Assembly (NCBI RefSeq): GCF_009905435.1 | Contig: NZ_JAAAMT010000021.1 | Coordinates: 1-64,000, forward strand | From: Pseudomonas sp. R5(2019) | GTDB lineage: Bacteria > Pseudomonadota > Gammaproteobacteria > Pseudomonadales > Pseudomonadaceae | DNA: 64,000 bases | Direction: 5' to 3' | In this document: positions 32,818 through 41,792 of the stretch, in pieces | Layout: each line of letters opens with the position of its first letter | Position numbering within the stretch: position 1 is the first letter of the stretch | The notes under the pieces: generated by a model | What the model saw: the letters and a program-made list of their open reading frames with translations, nothing else | Told to the model about the DNA's origin: nothing | Databases searched by the model: none | Position numbers and translations under genes: made by a program

Positions 32818-34670
32818 CGCGCCTCCTTGGCGAGCGAGTTCAGGCGCTCGGCCATTTGCTCGTTGGTCAGTGCCGTGGGGCTGACTTCCCACCAGGTCTG
32901 CACCGCTTCGTCATTGCTCGCCTGAATCGCGGGCCGGCCGAAACGGTTCCACCACACGGTCGAGGTTCCTGGGGGATAGTAGTTGGGTATCCAGTAGTAG
33001 TTCCATTTCAGCACGCGGTCCAGGGCGCGGGCGTGGGCAATCATGGCATCCTTGCTGCTGGCCTTGATCAGGCCGTCGAGCAGGCGATCCACAGCGGGAT
33101 CTTTCAACACCATGTAATTATTGGAGCCTGGATCCTCGGCGGCTTTCGATCCGAAATAGTTGTACAGCTCCTGGCCCGGCGACGGCGAGACCGGGTAGCC
33201 GGTGACGATCATGTCGTAATCACGGGCCATCAGACGGTTCAGGTATTGGGAAGCATCGATGCGGCGAATCTGCAGGTCGATGCCGATCTGTGCCAGGTTG
33301 CGCTTCCAGGGCAGCAGCAGGCGTTCGAAACCGTTCTGCGCGTTGAGGAAGGTGAAACTCAAGGGCTCACCCTGGGCATTGACCAGTTGGTCGCCCCTGG
33401 GCGTCCAGCCCGCCGACTCGAGCAGCGCCAGGGCTTGCAGTTGCTTGTCGCGGATAAACCCGCTGCCATCGGTTTTCGGCGCCTCGAAGACCTGGCTGAA
33501 GACCTCCTCCGGGACTTGGCCACGCAGCGGTTCCAGCAGTGCCAACTGCGCGGCATCGGGCAGTTGCCGGGCGGCCATGGGGCTGTTGGAAAAATAGCTC
33601 TGCTGGCGGATGTACATGTCGCGCATCATCTGCCGGTTGCTCCATTCGAAATCCCAAAGCATGGCCAGCGCCTGGCGCACGCGACGGTCCTGGAACAGCG
33701 GTCGTTGCAGGTTGAAGACAAAACCCTGTGCGCTTTGCAGGGAATCCGGGGCCAGGTGCGCGCGCTGCAGACGGCCATCGTCCAGCGCAGGCCCGCGGTA
33801 GCCGATGGAGTACCCGGTGGCGGAAAACTCCCGGTTGTAGTCGTAGCTGCCGCCGCGAAGAATCTGCCGGGCCACATCGGTGTCGCCGAAAAATTCGACG
33901 GTGAAGGTGTCGAAGTTATAAATACCGCGACTGACCGGCAAATCCTTGCCCCACCAATCCGGGTTGCGAGCAAAGGTAATGCTGCGGCCATTGTCCATTT
34001 TCGCCACCCGATAAGGCCCGCTGCCCAACGGTGCCTCAAAGCCGCCGCCATTGGCAAAGTCGCGGTCTTTCCACCAGTGCTCGGGAAGCACCGGCAACGA
34101 CGCCAGGTCCAGCGGCAGGGTGCGGTTTTCATTGCTTTTGAAGGTGAAACGAATCTGCCGTGGGCCCTCCACTTCAACGCCGGCCACGTCAGCGAACTGT
34201 GTGCGGTACTTGAGGCTGCCCTGGGTCATCAGCAGGTCAAAGGTATAGCGTACGTCCTGGGCCGTGATCGGGGTGCCATCGGCAAACCGGGCGTCTGGGT
34301 TGAGGTAAAAGCGCATCCACCGGCCATCGTCGGCACGTTCCATCTTTTGCGCCACCAGGCCATAGACACTATAGGGTTCGTCGAGTGAGCGCACCGCCAG
34401 CGGCGAATAGAGCCAGCCGTCGATTTGCGAGACGCCAGCGCCCTTGTCGATATAGGGCAACACATGATCGAACTGGCCAATTTCCAGGGCCGAACGGCGC
34501 AGCGTTCCGCCTTTGGGGGCCTTGGGGTTGGTGTAGTTGAAATGGGTGAACGATGCGGGGTACCTGGGCGTTTCTGCGTAAACCGTCAGCGCATGTTCCG
34601 GCGCTGCCGATGCGCATGGGATCTGCAGGCACAGCAGCAGCCAAACCGAAAATGAAAAAGCCAGCCGCAC
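32814..34670 (-). CDS. yejA: Peptide ABC transporter substrate-binding protein YejA
   Basis: About 618 residues, SBP_bac_5 family. After a signal peptide ending CASAA it shows [20 protein letters not shown], the [20 protein letters not shown] motif specific to the YejA group, and [20 protein letters not shown] near the end. It captures peptides in the periplasm for YejBE. The start is uncertain: GTG 34670 has AAGGA eight bases upstream and gives a compact signal peptide, ATG 34700 has none at proper distance; the frame is open to 34748. First gene of the operon yejA-yejB-yejE-bdhA. Confidence 0.87.
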   Translation of the reverse strand: MRLAFSFSVWLLLCLQIPCASAAPEHALTVYAETPRYPASFTHFNYTNPKAPKGGTLRRSALEIGQFDHVLPYIDKGAGVSQIDGWLYSPLAVRSLDEPYSVYGLVAQKMERADDGRWMRFYLNPDARFADGTPITAQDVRYTFDLLMTQGSLKYRTQFADVAGVEVEGPRQIRFTFKSNENRTLPLDLASLPVLPEHWWKDRDFANGGGFEAPLGSGPYRVAKMDNGRSITFARNPDWWGKDLPVSRGIYNFDTFTVEFFGDTDVARQILRGGSYDYNREFSATGYSIGYRGPALDDGRLQRAHLAPDSLQSAQGFVFNLQRPLFQDRRVRQALAMLWDFEWSNRQMMRDMYIRQQSYFSNSPMAARQLPDAAQLALLEPLRGQVPEEVFSQVFEAPKTDGSGFIRDKQLQALALLESAGWTPRGDQLVNAQGEPLSFTFLNAQNGFERLLLPWKRNLAQIGIDLQIRRIDASQYLNRLMARDYDMIVTGYPVSPSPGQELYNYFGSKAAEDPGSNNYMVLKDPAVDRLLDGLIKASSKDAMIAHARALDRVLKWNYYWIPNYYPPGTSTVWWNRFGRPAIQASNDEAVQTWWEVSPTALTNEQMAERLNSLAKEAR

Positions 34671-34821
34671 CGGGCCGATCCTTACGGTCAATCGCAGCAT
34701 CCCTTTCAAAGGCCAGAAGAAAAGATGAAGAGGAATTTCACCCCCCATAAATAGCTATACCACGGCGATTGGGAGGCGGTGGGATCTTTTGTGCTCCGTT
34801 CACAGCTAACAAGGATTCCCG

Positions 34822-35691
34822 ATGACTCTGCCTTCAACCGATATACCGGCAACACCGGCAAGCTGGCTGCATCACCTGGCGCTTGCGGACCTGCGCGTTG
34901 TCAATCTCTTGCGTCACCAGCCGAGCTTCAATGAAGCCCTCAGCGTGAGTGATTTTCACCGGCTATTGACGAATTTTTGGACCTTGCCGTTGGGCGTTTC
35001 CGGTCAGCCGTCTGATCGCAGGGCATGGCTGGCCCAGATGCTGGGGGTACAACTCAAGCGCGTCGCCGCGCAAAGCTCGCTTGCAGAGCCCGCCCTGGAG
35101 CTGATCAAGCGTTTCTATGCAGGTGAGCAGGCGTTGACACAGGTTGACCGACCGGGCTGTTTTTCACTGTCTATCCGCGAAGGAGAACGCGGGAAGACCC
35201 TATCGGTCTCGGGACTGTTTGTACTGACTTCAAGCCCGGACATCGCTCCAGACACCAGTCCTGGCCTGGTGCTGCTGGCAGGCGCTGGTCAACACTGGCA
35301 GATGTTCCCCTCAGGCATTGCCCTGCGCCTGCACCTGCATGCACTGATCGAGGATCCAGGAAGACGTGGGGCGTTTTTGCGCCATGTGTCGGACGAAGGG
35401 CGCAGCTATATCGAGCGGCTTGAAAACCAAATCGACCAGGACTTTTCGACAGTACGGATTGGGTTCACGCCGATTCCAGGTGCAGTGTTCCTTGACAGGG
35501 TGCAGTCAGAGTTGGACCGTCAGCGGTTGGATATCGATTATCGAGCCCGGCTCAATCAAATAGCCGGTCAGCCCGTACACATCGGACTGGATGAGGCCGC
35601 CAACCTGTCAGACGAAGTATCCCCAGTAACCCAGCAGCAGCAAGGGTTACAGCCCTGCTGTTGCTGGGTTTCAGCCATTCTTATGGTCTAA
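34822..35691 (+). pseudogene. 5' fragment of a DUF6543 dermonecrotic-toxin-like gene
   Basis: The 289-codon frame matches the N-terminal part of the very large Pseudomonas DUF6543 proteins (dermonecrotic/TcdA-like toxins, usually well over 1,000 residues). Recognisable are LHLHALIEDPGRRGAFLRHV and the start of helical toxin sequence. Near 35620 the native sequence gives way to foreign DNA and a stop at 35689-35691. AAGGA precedes the ATG at 34822. The rest of the gene is absent; the tyrosine integrase starts 82 bases on, so the gene was cut by the island. The shortened protein lacks any catalytic part. Confidence 0.65.
35630..35668. repeat. Hairpin at the left island boundary
   Basis: CCCAGCAGCAGCAAGGG and CCCTGCTGTTGCTGGG pair almost perfectly around TTACAG. 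It lies at the point where the toxin gene ends and the island begins, so it may be part of the attachment site; no second copy was found in the window. Confidence 0.4.
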
Positions 35692-35773
35692 GGTAGTACA
35701 ATTAAATTTAGTGGTATCTCACAGGAAACCGGATAACAATTGAGGCATGTACCACGAATGAGGGCTTACCACC

Positions 35774-36991
35774 ATGAGCACGCTGACCGATCTGAAATGC
35801 AGGAACGCCAGCTGCAAGCCCGGCAAGAAGATCACGAAGCTGGCAGCCGGTGACAACCTCTATCTCTGGGTATTTGCCACCGGGCAAAAGTACTGGAGGT
35901 TCAGGTTCTACAGCCAAGGCAAGGAAGGCTTGCTGTCCCTCGGTGTCTACCCGGCCACCGGCCTTGCCGAAGCGCGCAGGAAAGCCGCTGCCCTGCGCAC
36001 CGACCTCAAGGCTGGCAAGGATCCGTCGCAGGTCAGGCAGAAGGCTGTCCGCGAGGACAAGCAGGCGCAGGCCGATACCTTCGAAGCCTTCGCCACGGAG
36101 TGGTATGAAGCCCGGTCCCACCTGTGGTCGGCGAAGTACAGCAAAGGGGTGCTGAGCGCCTTGCAGACCCATGCCTTCCCCATCCTCGGGCGAATGCCGG
36201 TCAAGGATATCGAAGCGCCAGACATCATCGCCGTATTGCACCGGGTCCAAGCTACCGGTGCGACGACGCAGGCCTTTCGACTGTTGAGGATTATTCAGGC
36301 AGTCCTTGATTTTGCGATCAACAACGGTCGGCTTGTCCAGAACGTAGCGGTCGGCCGCGAGGGTGCGCTTAAGGCTCACAAGTCAGGGAACCGCGCCCAT
36401 GTCAGCCAGAAGGAATTTCCCGAACTGGTCAGGAAAATCAGTACCTACGACCAGATTGGTAGCCGCGAAGTGATGCTGGCGCTCCAGCTAATCACGTTGA
36501 CGTTCGTCCGCGCCAACGAATTGCTGCAAGCCGAATGGACCGAGTTCGATTTTGAAGAAATGCTGTGGGAGATACCCGCAGTGAGGATGAAAACGGACAG
36601 GGTATTGTTGGTGCCACTGCCACCGCAGGTGGTGGCAATCCTGAAGGATCTGAAGGTCATGAATCCCAACAGCAGATTCATTCTGCCCGGACGCGGACGG
36701 CAAAAGGGTATTGCCAGCAATTCACTGCTCAACGCCTTGAAGCTGTTGGGCTACGGCGGGAAGCAAACGGTGCATGGTTTCAGGCATGTGGCGAGTACCT
36801 ACCTGAATGAAGCCCGCGAGGGTGACGCACAAATGTTCGATAGCGACGCGATTGAAATGCAGCTGGCGCACACCATTGGAGGTACGCGTGGGCGCTACAA
36901 CAAAGCGAAGTATCTGGCCGAGCGCAGGCGGATCATGACCTACTGGGCGGACTACGTGTGTGGATTGGCAGAACAGGACGGGAAGGTCTAG
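35774..36991 (+). CDS. int: Tyrosine recombinase, P4-type integrase
   Basis: A 405-residue phage/island integrase with the arm-binding N-terminus of the P4 group (CKPGKKITKLAAGDNLYLWV; YWRFRFYSQGKEGLLSLGVY). The catalytic residues are all present: R246 (FVRANELL), H334 and R337 (HGFRH), H366 and the nucleophile Y375 (RYNKAKYL). It would insert and excise the element running to the right. GAGGG precedes the ATG. No tRNA or tmRNA end is adjacent, which is unusual for this group. Intact, of normal length. Confidence 0.92.
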   Translation: MSTLTDLKCRNASCKPGKKITKLAAGDNLYLWVFATGQKYWRFRFYSQGKEGLLSLGVYPATGLAEARRKAAALRTDLKAGKDPSQVRQKAVREDKQAQADTFEAFATEWYEARSHLWSAKYSKGVLSALQTHAFPILGRMPVKDIEAPDIIAVLHRVQATGATTQAFRLLRIIQAVLDFAINNGRLVQNVAVGREGALKAHKSGNRAHVSQKEFPELVRKISTYDQIGSREVMLALQLITLTFVRANELLQAEWTEFDFEEMLWEIPAVRMKTDRVLLVPLPPQVVAILKDLKVMNPNSRFILPGRGRQKGIASNSLLNALKLLGYGGKQTVHGFRHVASTYLNEAREGDAQMFDSDAIEMQLAHTIGGTRGRYNKAKYLAERRRIMTYWADYVCGLAEQDGKV

Positions 36992-37197
36992 GATAGTGAC
37001 AAGGGCATCGCACATATCACGTCCTTGCACCCCAGCAGATTGTACGTGATATGGCCCATGGATACGTAAACGGCAAGACGGTTCTAAACGCAAGCGCGTA
37101 AAGGCGCGGTGGAGCTGGGGCGACGACGAAAGCTTCGAATGCGAAACGGATGGCTACCCAAGGTAGCCGGTCAGTTTTCGAGTCGGAGCTTTTTTTT

Positions 37198-37485
37198 ATG
37201 TCCCGTATTCCGTTCGACGATCTTCCAGACTGCGCTGTTATTCGTCAGCCCGTTGTCCTCGCCGTCACTGGCTATTCCAAAGCCACGCTGTGGAATCACA
37301 TCCGCGACGGTAAATTCCCTCAACCCGTGCAAATCGGGCCTCGGTCGATTGCTTGGCGCGTGTCCGATATTCGCAAGCTGCTCGCATCCTTTACCACCAA
37401 ACAGAGCATCGACAAGAACGTCGCCAAGGCCACCGCAGTTCGGCAGGCCAAGCGCGCCCTGCTTGCAGAGGGGGCTGCATCATGA
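37198..37485 (+). CDS. AlpA-family DNA-binding regulator / excisionase
   Basis: The 95-residue protein has the AlpA pattern RQPVVLAVTGYSKATLWNHI followed by RDGKFPQPVQIGPRSIAWRV, a winged helix that binds DNA. In P4-like elements such proteins switch on or direct excision. GGAG precedes ATG 37198; the frame runs upstream of it but without start signals. Its TGA overlaps the next gene's ATG. The 206 bases between integrase and alpA hold an imperfect palindrome near 37013-37050 (CACATATCACGT / ACGTGATATGG) that may be its operator. Confidence 0.85.
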   Translation: MSRIPFDDLPDCAVIRQPVVLAVTGYSKATLWNHIRDGKFPQPVQIGPRSIAWRVSDIRKLLASFTTKQSIDKNVAKATAVRQAKRALLAEGAAS

Positions 37486-37985
37486 CCAGCAATTACAAAA
37501 CCGCCATCCATGAAGCCGGCCACTGTGTGGCACAAGCGCGCTGTGCTTTGCAGGGGGGCTGGACCTCGATCATCCCCGATCCCGAAAATAATTTAGGCGG
37601 GTACTGCGAAGGCGAAAGCTCGGTTGATTCCCGGCACGAAGCGCTCAGGGTCACGATGGTTTGTCTGGCCGGGTACGCTGCCGTCGTCGCCAGTGGCATG
37701 GGCGAGGCCGTGGCCCTTGAAGGTACGGGCGATGACTTCGAAAATGCCGCCTATTTGGCCCTCGACTGGAACCTGGGCACGCGCCAGAGGTTGAAGTCCA
37801 ACGCTGTGGAGATGATGCGCCAGCCCGAAAATGTCCGTGCCGTGGCACTGGTGGCCGAACACCTTCTGATCCACCGTCGTCTCGATGCTGATTACACAGA
37901 CGTGTTGATCTCGGTCAGCGACGGGGAGACGACACAAGGCGAGTGGGATGAATTTCTCATGCTGCGCAAGCTGAGGGGGGCATGA
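37482..37985 (+). CDS. Stand-alone FtsH-like (M41) zinc peptidase domain protein
   Basis: A 167-residue protein of the mobile element. At its start it has the zinc motif H10-E-A-G-H14 of M41 peptidases (FtsH), and the second half keeps the M41 layout CLAGYAA... followed by GTGDDFENAAYLAL, which corresponds to FtsH GAxxDLxxAT..A and offers D85 as third zinc ligand. The AAA+ ATPase and membrane anchor of FtsH are missing. The gene sits between alpA and the primase with start/stop overlap, so it belongs to the element's operon. It may be a protease or a domesticated regulator. Confidence 0.65.
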   Translation: MTSNYKTAIHEAGHCVAQARCALQGGWTSIIPDPENNLGGYCEGESSVDSRHEALRVTMVCLAGYAAVVASGMGEAVALEGTGDDFENAAYLALDWNLGTRQRLKSNAVEMMRQPENVRAVALVAEHLLIHRRLDADYTDVLISVSDGETTQGEWDEFLMLRKLRGA

Positions 37986-37986
37986 C

Positions 37987-40770
37987 ATGACCAGCATGAA
38001 AAAGCCCCCTGCCGGTGACGCGGCGGAGAGGGCTGAGGGAGCAACACAATGTACCGTTGATCCTAGTCCTGATAGCGGGACTGGGCAAGTGCTTGGCATC
38101 GAGCTTACGCTCTTCAACGCGCATAACCCTACCCGGTTGAGCAAGCGCTTTGAGCTTGATCGGAACGGCGAACTGGTCAAGGAACCGGGCGGCGCGCTCT
38201 ATGCCGGTGAAGCCCGGAAGCTCAAGCTGTCGGGGCTGGACGAATTCGCCCAGCTGCTGACCGGCCTGACCCCAGCCAATGCCCTGAGCTACGGCATCAA
38301 CGGCCATGACCATGCTCTCGTGGTCAGCAAGGCAAAACTGGCGACCACGGTGGACGATAGCCTGCCGATCATTTCTCGCGACAGGGAGCACATGGGATGG
38401 TCCGCAGGCCCAGGTATTCTCCTCGGTGACTACGATCCCGCCGATGGTGAGGAAAGCCTGTTGCCTGAAGCGCTTCTCGACCTTCTATATACAACCTGCC
38501 CGGCCTTGCACGATGCGCCACATTTACTACGGCCTTCGGCATCCAGCTGCATCTTCAACATGGATATGGCTGAGAAGATACGTGGTGTGCGTGGCATGCA
38601 CATCTACATGGTCGTGAAGGATGCCAGCGATATAGCGCGCGCCGGGCAAGTACTCTTCGACCGTCTTTGGTTGGCCGGTCATGGCCGGATCGCGATTTCC
38701 AAGAGCGGGGCCATGCTGCTGCGCGGGCCTGTGGATGCGTCGGTTTATCAGCCTGAAAGGTTGGATTTTTGTGGCGGTGCCGAGTGCGTCGCCCCATTGC
38801 AGCAGAAGCTGCCCGAGCCTCTTATCTTCAACCCGGATGCGCAACCGCTGGATACCCGGAGCGCCTTGCCCGATCTGACGAAAGCCGAGAGGGCCAAGCT
38901 GCTCCAGCTGCAAACCGATGCGAAGGCGGCGTGTGCAGCGGAAGCGGCGGCAGTGAAGGCGCAGTGGCTGGAAGGCCGGGTGAAGGAGTACGTCGAACGC
39001 TACCCGGACACGCCTGAACCACGTCTGCGTGAAGTGCTGAAGCAGGCCGTTGAAGGTACGACGCTCGGACCCGAGTTCATCCTTTACACCTCCGACTGGC
39101 AGGCGGTCACGGTAGCCGAGCTGTTGGCCGATCCCGAACGCTGGGACGGAGAGTACCTGCGCGATCCCCTTGAACCGGACTATGGATCTACAACGGTATG
39201 GCTCAACCTGAAGGGAAACAGCCCCCATGTCTTCAGCCATGCGCACGGACTCAATGCACGTTATGGCTTGACCTTGGCACGCGCGACCATCCAGCTTGTG
39301 TCCGGCGACCGGCCCAAGACTGTCGCCGCCGCCATCGCGGCCTTGCGTGAGGAAGGTCTGCTCTTTGAACATGGAGGTGAAGTGGTGCGGCTGGTCGAGG
39401 GCGGTGTGCAGCCGGTCGCTGTGGAATGGCTGCTCATTCATCTTGGAAAGCTGATCCATTTCACGAGATGGGATGTACGGAATCAGGCAATTGTCACGAC
39501 CGACTGCCCGCAGGATCTGCCAAAGCAGGTACTCGGTCAGCGCGGCGAGTGGGGGCTGCCGGTGCTGCGGACCGTCATCAGCGCACCGATCATGCGGCTG
39601 GATGGCAGTGTGTTGCAGGATCGCGGCTACGACGAAGCCACCGGACTCTACCTGACCCAGCAACCCGAAGTGCGCATCAACACCCGGCCCAGTAAGGCCG
39701 AGGTCGTCGCGGCGTTGCGGCGGATCTGGTATCCCTTCAAGGAGTTTCCCTTTGCCACGCCGACGGATCAGGGGGTGATGCTGGCCGCGATCTTCACCGC
39801 CGTCATGCGTCCGATCCTGCCGACTGCGCCTGCCTTTGGTTTCGACGCGCCTGCGGCGGGCAGTGGCAAAACCTTGCTGACCGAGTGTCTAGGACTGCTG
39901 GCCGGAGTGAGCGCGCCGGCGATGATGCCGCCGGTCGCGCAAGAGGAAGAACTGCGGAAACGGTTGCTTTCGAGTCTGCGCACGGGCAAGGCGGTGATCG
40001 TCCTCGACAATCAGGTCGAGCGCCTCGACAGCGCGGCGCTCTGCACCTTCCTCACCAGCTCTGTGTACAGCGACCGGATGCTGGGGCAGAGCCTCACGCT
40101 CGCCTTTCCGAACACCGCATTGTTTCTCCTGAGCGGCAACAACATCCGGCTGGTGGGCGATCTGGCCCGGCGCGTCCTGACCAGCCGTCTCGATGCGCGG
40201 ATGGAGCGGCCGGATCGGCGCAGCTTCGACCTCGATCCGAAGGCGTGGGTAGAGCAGCATCGGCAGGAGATGGTCCGCGATGTAATCACCGTACTGCTGG
40301 GCTATCGGGTTGAAGGCAGGCGTCGTGGCAAGAGCAGGATGGCGAGCTTCGAGACCTGGGACGACGTGGTAAGGCAGGCGGTGCTCTGGGCAGCTGAGCT
40401 CGGCGTCGTTGAGCTGGGTGATCCCTTTGACGCAATCGATACGGCGTTCGCCCAAGACCCGGAACACGCCAAGCTTGCGGCGCTGTTGCACGGACTGCAC
40501 GAACTCTTCGACGAGAAACCGAAGAAGGTCGCGGAGATCATCAAGGCAGCGCATGACCAGCGCTTTGCCTGCTTTCGCGGTGTGCCGGACGAAGATCGGG
40601 GTTTAGCCGCAGTGCTGGAAGAAGTCGCCGGCGAAGGGCACGGCATCAATCCTCGGAGGCTGGGCCGTTGGCTTGAACGCCATCAAGGCCAGATCATCGA
40701 TGGTTTGCGCCTTGAGCGCGGTCCCAGCCGCAATGGGATGGCCACATGGACGGTGCGCCGGGTCAAGTGA
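37987..40770 (+). CDS. Primase-helicase replication protein of the element
   Basis: A 927-residue protein. The first 300 residues look like an archaeo-eukaryotic-type primase domain (GILLGDYDPAD with acidic pair; GVRGMHIYMVVKDASD; LLRGPVDASVYQPERLDF). The second half is a helicase-type ATPase: Walker A APAAGSGKTLL (about 619-629), Walker B AVIVLDN (about 665-671), a sensor SGNN and RRVLTSRLDAR. It is comparable in role to the alpha protein of phage P4, which primes and unwinds at the element's own origin. It starts one base after the M41-like gene. Function of the middle part is unclear. Confidence 0.72.
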   Translation: MTSMKKPPAGDAAERAEGATQCTVDPSPDSGTGQVLGIELTLFNAHNPTRLSKRFELDRNGELVKEPGGALYAGEARKLKLSGLDEFAQLLTGLTPANALSYGINGHDHALVVSKAKLATTVDDSLPIISRDREHMGWSAGPGILLGDYDPADGEESLLPEALLDLLYTTCPALHDAPHLLRPSASSCIFNMDMAEKIRGVRGMHIYMVVKDASDIARAGQVLFDRLWLAGHGRIAISKSGAMLLRGPVDASVYQPERLDFCGGAECVAPLQQKLPEPLIFNPDAQPLDTRSALPDLTKAERAKLLQLQTDAKAACAAEAAAVKAQWLEGRVKEYVERYPDTPEPRLREVLKQAVEGTTLGPEFILYTSDWQAVTVAELLADPERWDGEYLRDPLEPDYGSTTVWLNLKGNSPHVFSHAHGLNARYGLTLARATIQLVSGDRPKTVAAAIAALREEGLLFEHGGEVVRLVEGGVQPVAVEWLLIHLGKLIHFTRWDVRNQAIVTTDCPQDLPKQVLGQRGEWGLPVLRTVISAPIMRLDGSVLQDRGYDEATGLYLTQQPEVRINTRPSKAEVVAALRRIWYPFKEFPFATPTDQGVMLAAIFTAVMRPILPTAPAFGFDAPAAGSGKTLLTECLGLLAGVSAPAMMPPVAQEEELRKRLLSSLRTGKAVIVLDNQVERLDSAALCTFLTSSVYSDRMLGQSLTLAFPNTALFLLSGNNIRLVGDLARRVLTSRLDARMERPDRRSFDLDPKAWVEQHRQEMVRDVITVLLGYRVEGRRRGKSRMASFETWDDVVRQAVLWAAELGVVELGDPFDAIDTAFAQDPEHAKLAALLHGLHELFDEKPKKVAEIIKAAHDQRFACFRGVPDEDRGLAAVLEEVAGEGHGINPRRLGRWLERHQGQIIDGLRLERGPSRNGMATWTVRRVK

Positions 40771-40774
40771 GCCG

Positions 40775-40915
40775 AAGGTGGGTTTGAGGGGTTTTGGGGG
40801 TTTTCCAGATAGCTAACGCGGGATTTAGCAAATGAGAATAGTTCTTATGTATATGCGTATGCTAAATAGGGCGGGAGCGGTGCAGAAAACCCCCAAAACC
40901 CCTCAAACCCACCTT
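40775..40915. repeat. Perfect 30-bp G-rich inverted repeat, candidate replication origin
   Basis: Arms at 40775-40804 and 40886-40915 are perfectly complementary over 30 bases. The left arm carries runs GGG, GGGG and GGGGG separated by short T-rich steps (ends GAGGGGTTTTGGGGGTTTT). The 81-base loop contains ATTTAGCA and TGCTAAAT as a second inverted pair and three copies of GCTAA/TTAGC. It begins five bases after the primase stop. Confidence 0.7.
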
Positions 40916-40968
40916 AAACCCCCGAGTCAGGTTTTGCGGTTCGTTGGCGCCGCAGGTAGGAGGTAAAG

Positions 40969-41289
40969 ATGATGAAACCCAAACTTTTGGTGCATGGGTC
41001 ATACGCCCGGACCATCGACAACCCGGCTGAAGTCGAAAGGTTGCTCAGTCAAGGCTGGCTGCTGGCACGGCCACGGGCCAAAACCAAGGATGCCAAGCTC
41101 ATGCGGTTGTTGCGGGAACGTCGCCGGGCTGCTGGATGGCTGTCACTCTACTTGTGGCTGTCGCCGGATCAGGTAGTGGCTGTCAAGGCAGCTCTACGCC
41201 CTGGTGAGGGATATGCCGATCTGCTGGTCCGTCTGGTGAATCAACAGAGTCGTTGTGATGAAAACTCCATGGTGGACGCAGACAATTAG
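40969..41289 (+). CDS. Small unknown protein of the mobile element
   Basis: A 106-residue, basic, cytoplasmic protein with an excellent ribosome-binding site (AGGAGGT before ATG 40969). The middle is arginine- and lysine-rich (RPRAKTKDAKLMRLLRERRR), followed by SLYLWLSPDQVVAVKAALRP, a helical segment reminiscent of small DNA-binding proteins. It directly follows the putative origin. No family recognised; a copy-control or accessory replication role is possible. Confidence 0.6.
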   Translation: MMKPKLLVHGSYARTIDNPAEVERLLSQGWLLARPRAKTKDAKLMRLLRERRRAAGWLSLYLWLSPDQVVAVKAALRPGEGYADLLVRLVNQQSRCDENSMVDADN

Positions 41290-41344
41290 AAATTGGATCC
41301 TATTCCCGAGCGGACAGGCCGAACGCCCGAGGTAGGCTGCTTTT

Positions 41345-41662
41345 ATGAAAAAAGAATTAGACGAAGCACATAAAGCTTATGCACGCCGCAAATGTAAGGA
41401 AATGGTTGAGGGGTTGAAAAGAGACGAAGCGCATCGGGATTTTGTGCGGGCTAAATGCAAGGAACATCATCTGCTTGATCTGGAGGACACCGGCATCACG
41501 GCCGTAATCCGTATAGCCATCGCGCACGCGCCGTTGCTCCGTGATATGCCACCAGAGCGCCAGGCGCTTTACGTGCACAAGCGGGTCGGTCTGTTGGTTG
41601 ATGTGGATCCGGAGCGCGTGGACAACGTGCTGAGGTTTATGCGGGAGCATTGCGGTTTGTGA
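41345..41662 (+). CDS. Small unknown protein of the mobile element
   Basis: A 105-residue highly charged protein; the N-terminal half contains two similar segments (EAHKAYARRKCKEM and EAHRDFVRAKCKEH), an internal repeat of about 28 residues. The rest looks helical (YVHKRVGLLVDVDPERVDNV). ATG 41345; only a weak Shine-Dalgarno (GAGGTAGG at some distance). No known family. Confidence 0.55.
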   Translation: MKKELDEAHKAYARRKCKEMVEGLKRDEAHRDFVRAKCKEHHLLDLEDTGITAVIRIAIAHAPLLRDMPPERQALYVHKRVGLLVDVDPERVDNVLRFMREHCGL

Positions 41663-41664
41663 CG

Positions 41665-41778
41665 CTCAACAAACGGTCGTTAAATGATACCGGCTGCCAA
41701 GGGCGTTATCAGGTATCAACAAAACGGCTTGCGGCTTTGGTGATACGGGTTAGACTGATACTAACGTTTGTTGATACC
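41665..41778. promoter_or_regulatory. res-like recombination / operator site of the serine recombinase
   Basis: Directly before the recombinase gene lie related words: CTCAACAAACGG (41665), GGTATCAACAAAACG (41712-41726) and the inverted CGTTTGTTGATACC (41765-41778), plus extra TGATAC steps between. Spaced dimer sites upstream of a resolvase gene are how res sites of Tn3-type systems look. Confidence 0.55.
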
Positions 41779-41792
41779 AGAGGAGATCCGTC

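Noticed and set aside
35690..35773. A tRNA 3' end as attachment site of the P4-type integrase
   Set aside because: I looked for a T-arm and acceptor stem around 35600-35770 and found none; the island lies in a protein-coding gene.
40775..40915. The G-rich inverted repeat as plain terminator of the primase gene
   Set aside because: The loop of 81 bases and the absence of a U run after the second arm make an intrinsic terminator unlikely, although an effect on transcription is possible.
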